Assembly: GCF_041060425.1 (NCBI RefSeq)
Contig: NZ_JAULBC010000011.1
Span: 62,001-126,000 of the forward strand
From: Danxiaibacter flavus
Lineage (GTDB): Bacteria > Bacteroidota > Bacteroidia > Chitinophagales > Chitinophagaceae
Reading direction: 5' to 3'
DNA: 64,000 nucleotides
Shown here: positions 41,453 to 50,876 of the stretch, piece after piece
Position numbering within the stretch: the first letter of the stretch is position 1
How the letters are laid out: every line of letters begins with the position of its first letter
Position numbers and translations under genes: made by a program
Notes under the pieces: model-generated
Seen by the model: the letters and a program-made list of their open reading frames with translations, nothing else
The model's database searches: none
What the model was told of the DNA's origin: nothing

Positions 41453-41655
41453 GACGTTCCGTTTTAGTAGCTTAAAACTAATTGCTGTATCTGGCTATTT
41501 AAATGATGGCTGTCAAACAGAGTATTGATTGTCGTCACAAACAATTAGATTTTAGCAGGGAATTAAGCTCAATAGAAATGGTCGAATAGTCAGGCATCGT
41601 CAACTTTGGGAAATGTCTTCTGTCATGCCAATGACGGATTTGCATAAAGGCATAA

Positions 41656-41725
41656 ACTCTGTGCAGCTCTGTGTCGACTCAGTGCTCTCTGTGTAACCTT
41701 TTTTTGTTACACGGAGAAACAGCCA
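41656..41725 (+). repeat. Dispersed repeat (copy also at 58030)
   Basis: 'TCTGTGCAGCTCTGTGTCgACTCAGTGCtCTCTGTGTAACC' and a hairpin CTCTGTGTAAC-CTTTTTTT-GTTACACGGAG, nearly identical to 58030-58100. The small open frames across both are repeat by-products. Confidence 0.8.
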
Positions 41726-41828
41726 GAGGAGACACAGAGTTTCACAGAGCAACTCAGCGGGCAACAGAGTGCATTCTTACATGCAAAATTCCGTTGCTGG
41801 TTAATTTTAGTTACATTGTACCGCGATT

Positions 41829-42431
41829 ATGGAGCACAGCGATTTATCTGCATACATCTACAGCTTTTCATATCTCGGCATCTTCTTTTGGTTCGCCCTG
41901 CTGGAACAGTTAACACCCATACCGGAAGAAGTATCACTCATAAGCCTGGGATATATATGCACACATTCTTCATTGAATCCGCTGCTTGCTGGCGCCGTTT
42001 CTGTTGTAGCACTTCTAACAACCGATAACGTATTTTTTTACCTCTCTTTAAAAGGCAGCAAAGTCGTAAAAAAAACAATTGGCAAAGTGAGCAGTGGTGT
42101 ATTGAAAAGGCTCAGAACAAACCTTAAAAAAAATGCAAAAAGCACCTTGTTTGTACTGGCTCTTTTGCCTAAGCTTAGATTTTTAAGCCCTGTTGTATCA
42201 GCTACAGTGGGTATTTCATGGAAGCTCTTCTTTATTGTAAATTCTATTGCTACAGGGCTATATGTTGCGTTTTACATTGTTGTTGGTATGTTGTTTCAAA
42301 AACAGCTTGCAAAAAGTTTACAGAAGTTACATTTAACGCAGCACATAACATTTGTAGCATCGATGGCATGTATTACTGTTATTGTTTTCATTGTGATAAA
42401 AAAATGGGTGGCAAATAAAAAAGACGGATAG
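41829..42431 (+). CDS. DedA/SNARE-associated-type membrane protein
   Basis: 200 residues with five or so hydrophobic segments. DedA-like motifs: 'FWFALLEQLTPIPEEVSLISLGY' near the N-terminus and 'FVLALLPKLRFLSPVVSATVGISWKLFFIVNSIATGLYVAFYIVVG' in the second half. The basic loop between them is longer than usual. DedA proteins are inner-membrane lipid-scramblase-like transporters linked to membrane homeostasis. Confidence 0.7.
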   Translation: MEHSDLSAYIYSFSYLGIFFWFALLEQLTPIPEEVSLISLGYICTHSSLNPLLAGAVSVVALLTTDNVFFYLSLKGSKVVKKTIGKVSSGVLKRLRTNLKKNAKSTLFVLALLPKLRFLSPVVSATVGISWKLFFIVNSIATGLYVAFYIVVGMLFQKQLAKSLQKLHLTQHITFVASMACITVIVFIVIKKWVANKKDG

Positions 42432-42444
42432 AAATAGTGTGTCT

Positions 42445-42588
42445 ATGGTAAACGAAAATGATTTTTCATGTATACCGGTAGAAAGCCTCTTTAGCGAACT
42501 TCAGTCCTCAGAGCGAGGGCTTGCGGGTCAGATTGCCCAGCGCGGTGTCAGACATTTGCAAAAACATGAAGTAACAAGGCCTATTTAG
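42445..42588 (+). pseudogene. N-terminal relic of a cation-transporting P-type ATPase
   Basis: 47 codons reading 'MVNENDFSCIPVESLFSELQ', 'SSERGLAGQIAQRG', 'VRHLQKHEVTRPI' and stop. This resembles the N-terminal cap of Mg2+/Ca2+ P-type ATPases ('LL..L.SS..GL...EA..RL...G.N.L...K.T.P'). No ATPase body follows; small heat-shock gene next. Moderate certainty. Confidence 0.45.
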
Positions 42589-42708
42589 CAAGGATATGAA
42601 GGTATGATGGCAATCATTAATGATGCTTACCATCATCATTAACTGTTGCTTTACGAAATTGTATTTTTATATTGTCGATTTGTTTTCTCAATCTTAAAAG
42701 AACCGGTT

Positions 42709-43122
42709 ATGAAAGACACTTTTATATATCCGGGTGAATATGTTCCATTAAACGCATCAGGAATGCTTGCGGAAAACGAAGCTATAAAAGCACCGGGTAA
42801 AGCTCCGATCAATCTTATCGAAAAGGACTGTTGTTTTGAAATTGAATTGGCTGTTCCGGGAGTAAAAAAAGAGGATATAAAGATTTATTGCTACAACAAC
42901 ATACTGTCAATTCAGATCCCACCCGTCCGGGGCGATCGTCAACGTACCAAAATACTTTTGCAAGACTTCGAAAAAGGCAATCTGTTTACAAAGGTTGTGC
43001 TTCCTGTCGATGCTGACAGTCAATTTATGACAGCTGAGCTCAAGGATGGAATACTGGTCATATTAGTCCCTAAGAATGTTGATCATGTCTGCCAGGACAT
43101 TGAACGACTGATTGTGTATTAG
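42709..43122 (+). CDS. Hsp20/alpha-crystallin small heat-shock protein
   Basis: 137 residues from the ATG at 42709 (MKDTFIYPGEYVPLNASG). Alpha-crystallin domain about 40-135: 'CFEIELAVPGVKKEDIKIYCYNNILSIQI', 'GNLFTKVVLPVDADSQFMTAELKDGILVILVPK'. ATP-independent holdase chaperone. Diverged from the second Hsp20 at 44558, with short, Cys-containing flanks. 76 bp upstream of the phospholipase D gene on the same strand. Confidence 0.88.
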   Translation: MKDTFIYPGEYVPLNASGMLAENEAIKAPGKAPINLIEKDCCFEIELAVPGVKKEDIKIYCYNNILSIQIPPVRGDRQRTKILLQDFEKGNLFTKVVLPVDADSQFMTAELKDGILVILVPKNVDHVCQDIERLIVY

Positions 43123-43198
43123 ACAAGCCCTGTGAAGTGCAGGTTTCCCACCCCAATTAGGGAATGGGTACTATTGTCGTAGTTAGTAACGAAAGACG

Positions 43199-44476
43199 AT
43201 GGACATGGACGCCGGAATAGCTAACCATAATGATCAAAAGGCCGAACCCGGCATCATCGGAAAGTGCGGTGTGAAACTCGTTCATGGGGGAAAAGAGTAT
43301 TTTGCCCTGTTAATAAAATTGATCAATGAGGCTACGCATATCATCCATCTGCAGACGTACATTTTTGATGATGATGACACAGGAAACATGGTAGCAGCTG
43401 CTTTAAAAAAAGCCGTAAAGAGAAATGTTATCGTATACGTGCTCGCGGATGGCTATGCATCACAGGTTATGTCGAAGAAATCTGTGCAGTCCCTGATTGA
43501 TGCGGGTATTTATTTCCGTTTTTTTGAACCTGTGCTCAAAAGCCGGTATTTCTATTTTGGAAGGCGGATGCATCACAAGATATTTGTGGCGGACAGAAAT
43601 ATTGCGCTGGTAGGTGGAATTAATATTTCCGACCGTTACAACGATTTGCCCACGCACTCCGCATGGCTGGATTTTGCCTTATTGGTTAAAGGAGATATCG
43701 CTGCTCAATTAGCGACGTATTGCCGGGATATGTGGGAAATTAACCCTTCAGATTTTACAACAATTACATCCGTACCGGCAAGCGTAAAAACAGGAGATCT
43801 TACATCTGTATGCGACGGCCTCAGCATCATTATGAGGGTTAACGATTGGGTGCATGGGAAAAACCAGATTTCGCGAACTTACATTAACATGCTTCGGCAC
43901 GCAGAAAGCAACGTTACCATTCTAAGCAGTTATTTTCTACCAGGGAAAGCCATTCGAAAAAATATTGCTTTTGCAATAAAAAAAGGTGTTAATATAAGAG
44001 TAATTACAACAGGTATTTCCGATGTACATCTTGTTAAACATGCCGAACGATGGCTTTATGGCTGGCTTTTACGCAAAGGTGTTGAGATATTTGAATACCA
44101 GAAAAGTGTGTTGCATGGTAAGCTTGCTGTTTGTGACGACAAGTGGATGACAATTGGGTCATATAATATAAATGATATCAGTACCTATGCAAGCATTGAA
44201 CTGAACCTGGATGTACATCAGCCTGCGTTTTCCAGGCAAACACGGCTCGAGCTGGATAACATTATACAGAAAGACTGCATAAAAATTACAGCTCCGGGTT
44301 ACAACTACACCACCAATATTTTTGAACAATTGATACGCTGGATTTCATACAGGATTTTTAGAATTGTCTTCAGGGTTTTTACGTTTTATTTCAAGCGACA
44401 CAATTATCCTCCAAAAGCACATACACTTTTTGCTGATAACATAATTCTTGATGACCACACTCAGCGCATGTACTGA
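43199..44476 (+). CDS. Phospholipase D-family protein (cardiolipin synthase-like)
   Basis: 425 residues, two HKD motifs: 'MHHKIFVADRNIALVGGINISDRY' (about residues 124-147) and 'VLHGKLAVCDDKWMTIGSYNINDIS' (about 304-328). N-terminal 'HLQTYIFDDDDTGNMVAAALKKAVKR' is typical of the Cls/YbhO group. Likely makes cardiolipin from phosphatidylglycerol or phosphatidylethanolamine, though it has no strong N-terminal membrane helices. Flanked by two Hsp20 genes. Confidence 0.9.
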   Translation: MDMDAGIANHNDQKAEPGIIGKCGVKLVHGGKEYFALLIKLINEATHIIHLQTYIFDDDDTGNMVAAALKKAVKRNVIVYVLADGYASQVMSKKSVQSLIDAGIYFRFFEPVLKSRYFYFGRRMHHKIFVADRNIALVGGINISDRYNDLPTHSAWLDFALLVKGDIAAQLATYCRDMWEINPSDFTTITSVPASVKTGDLTSVCDGLSIIMRVNDWVHGKNQISRTYINMLRHAESNVTILSSYFLPGKAIRKNIAFAIKKGVNIRVITTGISDVHLVKHAERWLYGWLLRKGVEIFEYQKSVLHGKLAVCDDKWMTIGSYNINDISTYASIELNLDVHQPAFSRQTRLELDNIIQKDCIKITAPGYNYTTNIFEQLIRWISYRIFRIVFRVFTFYFKRHNYPPKAHTLFADNIILDDHTQRMY

Positions 44477-44545
44477 TGAACATCTTCGTACATGGGTTAA
44501 ACAGAAAATAAATTTGTATCACATCACTCATCTAAAACACAAAAA

Positions 44546-44553
44546 AAGGAGGT
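44546..44553 (+). promoter_or_regulatory. Strong Shine-Dalgarno before Hsp20
   Basis: AAAGGAGG 4-5 bp before the ATG at 44558. Near-consensus ribosome sites are uncommon among the other genes here, suggesting high-level translation of this chaperone. Confidence 0.6.
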
Positions 44554-44557
44554 TCTT

Positions 44558-45001
44558 ATGGCAACTCGAGCACTGTCAGGGTTCACCGAAAGGAGACCCT
44601 TCTTATTCGATGACTTTTTCAAATCCTGGAGCGACTGGTTTGACAATGGCAACGTTACAGGACGGACATTGCAGGCTCCTGCGGTTAACATAACAGAAGA
44701 AGCAAATGAATATCTTGTTTCAGTAGCCGTGCCAGGAATGAAAAAGGAAGATTTCAATATCAGTGTCGATGGAAATATGCTGACTATTAGTTCCGAAAAG
44801 GAAGACTCCAGAGAGGAGGCAGATAAAAATTACACAAGGAAAGAATATAATTATTCTTCTTTCACCAGGAGGTTTAATCTGCCGGACGAAATTCAGACAG
44901 ACAAAATAGATGCGAGCTATACGGACGGCGTTTTAAAGATAAGCCTTCCACGAAACGATCAGCAAAAGAAAGCTTCTTCAAAGCAAATAGTAGTCAAATA
45001 A
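44558..45001 (+). CDS. Hsp20/alpha-crystallin small heat-shock protein
   Basis: 147 residues. N-terminal 'FLFDDFFKSWSDWFDNG', alpha-crystallin domain about 40-135 ('AVNITEEANEYLVSVAVPGMKKEDFNISVDGNMLTISSEKED', 'NYSSFTRRFNLPDEIQTDKIDASYTDGVLKISLPR'), and a short tail. Holdase chaperone. Followed by a strong terminator. Confidence 0.95.
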   Translation: MATRALSGFTERRPFLFDDFFKSWSDWFDNGNVTGRTLQAPAVNITEEANEYLVSVAVPGMKKEDFNISVDGNMLTISSEKEDSREEADKNYTRKEYNYSSFTRRFNLPDEIQTDKIDASYTDGVLKISLPRNDQQKKASSKQIVVK

Positions 45002-45018
45002 ATCCCTTAAAACACAAT

Positions 45019-45053
45019 GGCCCCCGTTTACTTCTCATGCTAGCGGGGGCCTT
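45019..45053 (+). terminator. Terminator after Hsp20
   Basis: GGCCCCCG (45019-45026) pairs with CGGGGGCC (45044-45051), then TTAT. Confidence 0.8.
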
Positions 45054-45129
45054 ATAAAACGGCAGGCGTTGCACTTTCCAAACGGTCTTTTTTTGATGGC
45101 AATTTTAATAACACTAAAATCAGTGCAGC

Positions 45130-45561
45130 ATGAACAATAGAACAGTTGAAAACGATGAACAACCCGGATCGCTCTTGATGCCACAGATCAAAATCAACCA
45201 ACTAAAGTATGAAATCGATATGTGGAAGAGATTGCTTGCATTTATGATGGATGAAAACATCTTTCTTAAAAACAGGCTGATTGAAATACTCAAAGGCAGC
45301 TTCAATAACGTAAACATATCAAATATTGAAGATTTTCAGAACTGCTTTGTAAAGAAAGACGAAACGATCAACGTATTGCGAAATGATCTCGCAGAAATTG
45401 ATAAATTAATATTTGCTGACATCGATTTCGATAATACAGCAAACACCAACATTCACAATAAACTGGAAAATATCCGCAAACATATCAGCTTGCTTGAAAA
45501 AGAATTTTCACAGCTGAAAATAGAATTCAACAGATATTTACTTAACAACGTTTACAGCTAA
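45130..45561 (+). CDS. Coiled-coil hypothetical protein
   Basis: 143 residues, almost wholly helical and charged: 'QIKINQLKYEIDMWKRLLAFMMDENIFLKNRLIEILKG', then 'NVLRNDLAEIDKLIF', 'HNKLENIRKHISLLEKEFSQLKIEFNRYL'. No domain recognised. Lies within the stress cluster, convergent with the response-regulator gene (26 bp between stops). Confidence 0.7.
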   Translation: MNNRTVENDEQPGSLLMPQIKINQLKYEIDMWKRLLAFMMDENIFLKNRLIEILKGSFNNVNISNIEDFQNCFVKKDETINVLRNDLAEIDKLIFADIDFDNTANTNIHNKLENIRKHISLLEKEFSQLKIEFNRYLLNNVYS

Positions 45562-45586
45562 AAACTTGCATTACGAAGCCATTGGG

Positions 45587-46645
45587 TTAGCTATATATTT
45601 TCTGCAATTTTGCCTTGTCCAAAACAATAATGTGGCCATCATTTATATCAATGATGCGTTCGGATTTAAAATCTGTAAGGGTGCGGATAAGTGATTCGGT
45701 GGCAGTACCTGCAATTGTTGCAAGATTTTCTCTACTTATATCTATCACTTGTTTATTCTCCATCTTTGCATCGTATTTGTCTATTATTATCAGCAGGGCA
45801 TCGGCTACCTTCTTACGCAACGAGTTATAGGCAATCCTCACGAGATGTTTTTCTTTTTCAGATACGTTGCGGGCCAGCAGCTGGATAAATTTTCTTGCTA
45901 TCTGTGGATGGTGATTTATTAGTTCATCAAAGTCGTGGCGGGGTATAATGGCAATTTCTGAATCCTCCATCGCCGTTGCAGTGTCTTTGTATATTGTGCC
46001 TTCCAGCAACGCAACATACCCAAGAAAATCGCCTTCGTCGTACAGCTCTGTTACAAGCTCTTTTCCATCATCATTGGTTTTATACGCCTTAGCCTTTCCT
46101 TTTACAATAAAGTATAAGCTGTTAGGATGATTTCCTTCTGTGTAAATGGTTTGCTTCTTTTTGTATTTGTTCACGTTTCTCCCCTCGGTAAACGAATCCA
46201 TCGCATCTTTGCTTCCGGTCATTTCAAGAAGGTCCTGAATGTTCTGCAGGCCGGGAGCCAGGTTTCGCTTCAGATCCTCCATTTTCCTTAACCTGCCGTT
46301 TACTGCATTGAGCAACTCTGTTCCGCTAAATGGTTTGGTTAAATAATCGTCAGCACCAAGATCCATTGCCTTTCTGAAATCACTTCGTTCTGTCCGTGCC
46401 GTGAGAAAAATAAAGGGGGTGTTCATTATTGATTCATTTTTCTGAACCGCATGTATTACGCCGTATCCATCTAACTCTGGCATAGTGATATCGCAAATGA
46501 TCAGATCCGGTTTTATTTCCAAAGCTTTAACCAGGCCGATTTTACCGTTTTCTGCTGTAATTACTTCGTAATTTGACAATTCAAGTATTTCGGCCGTGTT
46601 GCTCCTTATGTCATCGTTGTCCTCAATCACCAGGATCTTTTTCAT
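45587..46645 (-). CDS. Response regulator fused to Crp-type cNMP/HTH domains
   Basis: 352 residues. REC domain 1-120 with Asp9 region 'VIEDNDD', phospho-acceptor Asp52 ('LIICDITMPELDGYG') and 'DYLTKPF'. cNMP-binding fold about 155-255 ('NVNKYKKKQTIYTEGNHPNSLYFIVKGKAKAYKTNDDGKELVTELYDEGDFLGYVALL'). C-terminal Crp-type HTH about 275-350 ('ISRENLATIAGTATESLIRTLTDFKSERIIDI'). REC-Crp fusions occur in Bacteroidota stress/low-oxygen clusters. Likely regulator of the adjacent Hsp20/UspA genes; no partner kinase in the window. Confidence 0.9.
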   Translation of the reverse strand: MKKILVIEDNDDIRSNTAEILELSNYEVITAENGKIGLVKALEIKPDLIICDITMPELDGYGVIHAVQKNESIMNTPFIFLTARTERSDFRKAMDLGADDYLTKPFSGTELLNAVNGRLRKMEDLKRNLAPGLQNIQDLLEMTGSKDAMDSFTEGRNVNKYKKKQTIYTEGNHPNSLYFIVKGKAKAYKTNDDGKELVTELYDEGDFLGYVALLEGTIYKDTATAMEDSEIAIIPRHDFDELINHHPQIARKFIQLLARNVSEKEKHLVRIAYNSLRKKVADALLIIIDKYDAKMENKQVIDISRENLATIAGTATESLIRTLTDFKSERIIDINDGHIIVLDKAKLQKIYS

Positions 46646-46826
46646 AGCATTCAGTTTTTATGGAAGGTTATAACAATTTGAGTGCCCATGGAAACATCGC
46701 TGACGCGGGTAATGTTGCTTCAATCGTTAGTCACTAATATAAAAAAAAATGCACGTTTGCACAAATTTTAGGCCGGGTTAATTAGGGCCGCAATAAATAC
46801 TTTTTCGTCGTTTGTACATAAAGAAA

Positions 46827-46848
46827 GCGGCAGAAATTTTTCTGCCGC
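46827..46848 (-). terminator. Terminator of the UspA/PEP-synthase-relic unit
   Basis: GCGGCAGAAA-TT-TTTCTGCCGC; on the minus strand it is followed by TTTCTTT. Confidence 0.75.
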
Positions 46849-46872
46849 ATAATAACAGGAAACGTGCTATGC

Positions 46873-47198
46873 CTACAACACCAGTTGAATATTATTTCCC
46901 GCAAAGTCCTCTTCCGCCTTAACGATATTTTTAATTGCCGTTAAAAGAGCGTCCGAATTAAATGAAATGCTATCAATACCCTGCTCAACCAGGAAGCGCG
47001 CGAACTCCGGAAAATCGTTCGGCGCCTGGCCGCAAAGCCCGATCCTTGAGCCGGACTTTTTGGCTGTATGGATCATCATGCTTATCATTTTCATTACAGC
47101 TCCGTTGTTCGCCACATCAGACAGCACATACATGGACCTCCTACGGATCCAGTGTCGGTTATGCCAATCTCAGAGAATGTTTTAATATAAGGTTGCAT
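46873..47198 (-). pseudogene. PEP synthase relic with a large internal deletion
   Basis: Starts at ATG 47198 with 'MQPYIKTFSEIGITDTGSVGG', matching the N-terminus of phosphoenolpyruvate synthase ('...VGGKNASLGE'). The frame then breaks at 'GGTCC', and a second frame from 47133 gives the C-terminal end: 'MYVLSDVANN', 'GLCGQAPNDFPEFARFLVEQGIDSISFNSDALL'. Some 700 codons (swivelling His and most of the catalytic domains) are missing. It sits directly downstream of a UspA gene, its usual company in Bacteroidota stress clusters. Confidence 0.75.
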
Positions 47199-47213
47199 GG
47201 ATAACAGTTTGAG

Positions 47214-48041
47214 CTAAGCATGAATTGAAAGAATGGGTACTTCAGCTTCGAGAAGCAGTTCTTTTGAATGCCGCGCTTTAAACATTGTGCCTGGAAAAAG
47301 ATGTTTTTTGGGAATTAACATGAGCATGTCCATATCTTTTTCCACAACAAATTTTTGGATGGCTGTGTCGGTGTCTTTGCTGCTGATGAAGTGGTATTTT
47401 GGATTCAGCTCGCCAAGCATTTCCTGCAGGATCATAGATTCCAATACGGCTTTGTCATCGAACGCATTTTGGCCATTATCCGAAATGTTTACCACATGCA
47501 ATTCTGCATCAAATTCCTTAACAAAGGCTTTTATGGGTTCAACATGCACTGTTTCATGCACTTTTTTGAGATCGCAGGCCAGCCCGATTTTTTTGATGCC
47601 TTCGAACGTCGCATTAAACGGTACAAAAATTACCGGCCAGTAGATGTCCCTCAATGCTGAAACTGCAGCACCTCCAAGTAACGTGCGTTCAAGGGCTCCC
47701 GCACTTTCTTCGCCCATAACAACTGCAAAAGGTTTAACCATTTCGCAATAGTCTTTTAGCATGGGAAGCAGGTTGCCAGGCCTGATTTCAGCATGCACTA
47801 TAATGTGTCCGTTTGTTCTCTCCTCAATTTTTTGTTTGAGCAATTTTAGTTCCTCCTGGGCATCATCATCAAGGTCCTGGAAATTATATGCAGGAACGGG
47901 AACTTCAGCGCCACTCATTGGAAGCGGCACTACGTTCATTATTGTAAGGCGCGCACGAATGAGGCATGCCATGTCAGCAGCATAATTCACGGCGTTTAAT
48001 GAGTTCTCAGAAAAATCGGTAAGAGCAATAATCGTTTTCAT
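47214..48041 (-). CDS. Universal stress protein, two UspA domains
   Basis: 275 residues with tandem UspA folds: first domain 1-145 ('IIALTDFSENSLNAVNYAADMACLIRARLTIMNVV', 'VVMGEESAGALERTLLGGAAVSALRDIYWPVIFVP'), second from about 150 ('KKIGLACDLKKVHETVHVEPIKAFVKEFDAELHVVNI'). The first retains a partial G-x-G nucleotide-type loop. Cytoplasmic stress protein; adjacent second UspA gene on the same strand. Confidence 0.9.
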   Translation of the reverse strand: MKTIIALTDFSENSLNAVNYAADMACLIRARLTIMNVVPLPMSGAEVPVPAYNFQDLDDDAQEELKLLKQKIEERTNGHIIVHAEIRPGNLLPMLKDYCEMVKPFAVVMGEESAGALERTLLGGAAVSALRDIYWPVIFVPFNATFEGIKKIGLACDLKKVHETVHVEPIKAFVKEFDAELHVVNISDNGQNAFDDKAVLESMILQEMLGELNPKYHFISSKDTDTAIQKFVVEKDMDMLMLIPKKHLFPGTMFKARHSKELLLEAEVPILSIHA

Positions 48042-48093
48042 AAATATTCATTTAACAGGTAAGCAGAATGAATTAATGAACAATCAATATGAG

Positions 48094-48930
48094 TTAATGA
48101 GCTATAAACATTGCCTGGGCAAGTGTATTCAATAATGTTGTCGCTTTACTGTGCAGGAAAAAACGGGAAAGGCTGCTTCTTCCATAAGCACCCATTAGTA
48201 GTAAAAAATCTTCTTTATCGATAAGGAAATCAAAGAGTGCAAAAGTTGCCTGCCCTTTTAATGTAACAAATTCAATATGATTATAGTGGTGGTCCAACCA
48301 GTCTACAAAGCCATCATAGCCAGTCATCATCCATTCTGCGTCGTCATCCGCATGTAATACTGTAATCCTGTGATTGGCATATTCAGGCAATATGTAAGAA
48401 AATTGTTTTATTGCATGCATAGCTGCCGCTGAACCATCAAATGCAAAGAATAATTCTTTTATGCCATGGAAACTTGTGGGAGCAACAAAAACGGGACACT
48501 CTACATGTGCCAGCACATCACGCGCAAAAGCGGTTGGAGCGCCTTCGTAATGCTTTTTGAATGAGGTTTCTGAGCTAACAACAATTACATCCGCAAAGCG
48601 GCTTTCGTCCTTCATTTCCCTATAAGGTACACCTTCTTTTCTTTGCACATTGCACAACACACCTTCATTTGCGCAGTGTTGCATAAATAATTGAATATTA
48701 TTATCAATGGCCAACATCTTAGCCTGATGTTTCCCGGATCTTTCATTAACAGCCCAATCCAGGTAGGCCCGCCCGGAAGTTGTTTTAATTACCGGCTTTT
48801 CCTCCGCCACAATATTTTCAAGAAAAACGCCCGTTATTTTTGATTTTGTAAGTTTGGCAAGATAGCATGCAAAAGCCAGCTGGTTTCTGTCCGGATCAAC
48901 AGCATCAACCGCAACTGAAATCTTCTGCAT
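48094..48930 (-). CDS. Universal stress protein, two UspA domains
   Basis: 278 residues from the ATG at 48930 (MQKISVAVDAVDPDRNQLAFACYLAKLTKSKITGVFLEN); the longer frame needs TTG. The second half ('GIKELFFAFDGSAAAMHAIKQFSYILPEYANHRITVLHADDD') ends with 'DFLLLMGAYGRSSLSRFFLHSKATTLLNTLAQAMFIAH', the G-2x-G-9x-(S/T) ATP-loop pattern of nucleotide-binding UspA proteins. Precedes the other UspA gene by about 50 bp. Confidence 0.9.
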   Translation of the reverse strand: MQKISVAVDAVDPDRNQLAFACYLAKLTKSKITGVFLENIVAEEKPVIKTTSGRAYLDWAVNERSGKHQAKMLAIDNNIQLFMQHCANEGVLCNVQRKEGVPYREMKDESRFADVIVVSSETSFKKHYEGAPTAFARDVLAHVECPVFVAPTSFHGIKELFFAFDGSAAAMHAIKQFSYILPEYANHRITVLHADDDAEWMMTGYDGFVDWLDHHYNHIEFVTLKGQATFALFDFLIDKEDFLLLMGAYGRSSLSRFFLHSKATTLLNTLAQAMFIAH

Positions 48931-49549
48931 AAGAAAATTTTTAATAAAACTATTCAACAGAGAAGCTTTTTTTAATGATGTGCGTTAGTGGCAATAGTGA
49001 TTGTTATCAATCATATTCGCCCGTCAACAAACCGGTTGGAAAATATATTCGACGTGTGCGTATGCCCTGGCCTGGCGAGGGTTGTATAACGAATTTAGCC
49101 CGGAGGTTTTGGAAAAAATAAATTTCATAATGTTATTGAATATAAAAGTATAAAAGACAACAATTTGAGATGCGAAACATACCTGTTCCGGAGAAGGAAT
49201 TGATTATTCGGTTTTGCATAACCAAAGGCAGCAAATATGTTGCGATGCATACCTGATATACTCTTTTCCCTCTTGCCAATTATCATAAATGACGACCTGT
49301 ATTTTTTGATCCCTGGCATTGCAGCTTCACTGCATTCAGATCAAAATCTGTTGGATGCAATAGCCTGTTCATTTTTTTAACAGAACGGCAGGGGAATGAG
49401 ACGTACGAAAACAGAAACCAGAAAGGGATAAATAATAGTCTATTTCTATGTTTTGGGTTGTGTGCATTATCATAATAATTATCCGAATACCCGAAAAATC
49501 CTTCTACAGGAATGCGGCATGATGCCATTTTATAAATATCTTTGAAATA

Positions 49550-49945
49550 ATGCGAAAGGCAGCAAGCATATTGTTTTTTATCTTGTATCTCGTCTCCACC
49601 AGCCAACTAGTTGAGTTGTTGAAGATTCCGGTACTGGTTGAACATTTCCAGGAACATCAAAAGGAAAATAAGTCTATCACTATCCTGCAGTTCCTTGATG
49701 AACATTATATGCATGGCTGCCCACGGGATGCGGATTATGATAGAGACATGCAGTTGCCCTTTAAGTTGCCGGTCCATCCGGTATTAGCATCTGTGTCCTA
49801 CACCTTGCCTGTACCACTTGCAGTTACTCCTGAAATAGCTATCGGAGAAACCAGGATCGATTACCCTAAAATTTCTTCCCGATATTCCTACGAACACCTT
49901 TCTTCTATCTGGCAACCCCCGGATATCAGCCAATCCATACTATAA
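49550..49945 (+). CDS. Small exported/membrane-anchored hypothetical protein
   Basis: 131 residues. Hydrophobic N-terminus (MRKAASILFFILYLVSTSQLVELLKIPVLVEHFQEH), then 'FLDEHYMHGCPRDADYDRDMQLPFKLPVH', and a Pro-rich C-terminus ending 'IWQPPDISQSIL'. I recall this type of protein beside heavy-metal or iron transport genes in Bacteroidota, but its function is not known. Preceded by ~590 bp (48931-49549) and followed by ~450 bp (49946-50402) with no gene I can support. Confidence 0.65.
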   Translation: MRKAASILFFILYLVSTSQLVELLKIPVLVEHFQEHQKENKSITILQFLDEHYMHGCPRDADYDRDMQLPFKLPVHPVLASVSYTLPVPLAVTPEIAIGETRIDYPKISSRYSYEHLSSIWQPPDISQSIL

Positions 49946-50411
49946 AAAAAGGAAAATTAGCTTTTTGCCCATTTCATTTTGTCTTTAATGTGTTATGCCG
50001 ACACAGGTTTAGCGTTTATGGTATATACATACTGTTAACAGGTCGCTATCTCAGCAACAGTTGAGCATGCCGGCGCTGGTGTAGCGGTTATCTCTGACAT
50101 AGCGGGATGTTCTGCTTACCTGAGCCGCTGGCATTTTATGGCGCATTCCAAAGCTTTGGACACCTTACCGGTCTTATTTCCGAGCCTGCAGATGAAACGT
50201 GTAACGGGTGTTTATAGGCGAACCGTGCAGGTTTTACAGGCATGAAACAAATGGAAGAAAATTGTGCAAAAAAACTGATAAGATATTTGCTCTTAGAATG
50301 TGGTAGCCGGCGCGATAAGATAAACTTCACGGACTATGTCGCCTGAGGCGCATAACGCTTGCTGGCTGCTGAATAAATAATGCAGTAAAGAAAGAATAAA
50401 AAATGATCATA

Positions 50412-50858
50412 ATGAAAAAGGTGATTATGCTAATTGCAGCGGTATTTATTATTATTCAGTTTTTTCGTCCGCAAAAAAACATTTCATCTCAGGTGCAGGC
50501 TAATGCTATAGAACAGCACTATGCCGTTCCTCAGAATGTGAGTACGCTTTTAAAAACGGCATGCTATAACTGTCATTCCAACAATACCAGCTATCCCTGG
50601 TACAACAATATCCAGCCAATCGCATGGTGGTTATCAGGTCATGTAAATGAAGGTAAAGAGGAGCTGAATTTTGATGAGTTTAATCTTTATACAGTAGACA
50701 AGAAAAAGAAAAAACTTCACGAGATAACTAAATCCATTAAAGAGGGAGAAATGCCGTTATCATCGTACACACTTATTCATACCAACGCAAAGCTATCAAA
50801 ACAGCAACAGGATGAAATAACTGAATGGGCAACCTCACTGGAAAACGAAATCAGATAA
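50412..50858 (+). CDS. Haem-binding domain protein
   Basis: 148 residues from the ATG at 50412. N-terminal membrane anchor/signal (MKKVIMLIAAVFIIIQFF), then the haem_bd family pattern 'LLKTACYNCHSNNTSYPWYNNIQPIAWWLSGHVNEGKEELNFDEF' with a c-type CxxCH at about residues 55-59, and 'KSIKEGEMPLSSYTLIH' supplying a candidate Met ligand. First gene of a tight plus-strand run to 54441. Confidence 0.88.
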   Translation: MKKVIMLIAAVFIIIQFFRPQKNISSQVQANAIEQHYAVPQNVSTLLKTACYNCHSNNTSYPWYNNIQPIAWWLSGHVNEGKEELNFDEFNLYTVDKKKKKLHEITKSIKEGEMPLSSYTLIHTNAKLSKQQQDEITEWATSLENEIR

Positions 50859-50876
50859 GGTTTTAAAATAATTATA

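Noticed and set aside
41671..42028. Small plus-strand frames with 'LCNLFLLHGETA'
   Set aside because: They derive from the dispersed repeat shared with 58030, not from a gene.
49946..50402. Open frames in the 450-bp gap before the haem protein gene
   Set aside because: Frames on both strands are short and match no pattern I know; left as empty intergenic sequence.
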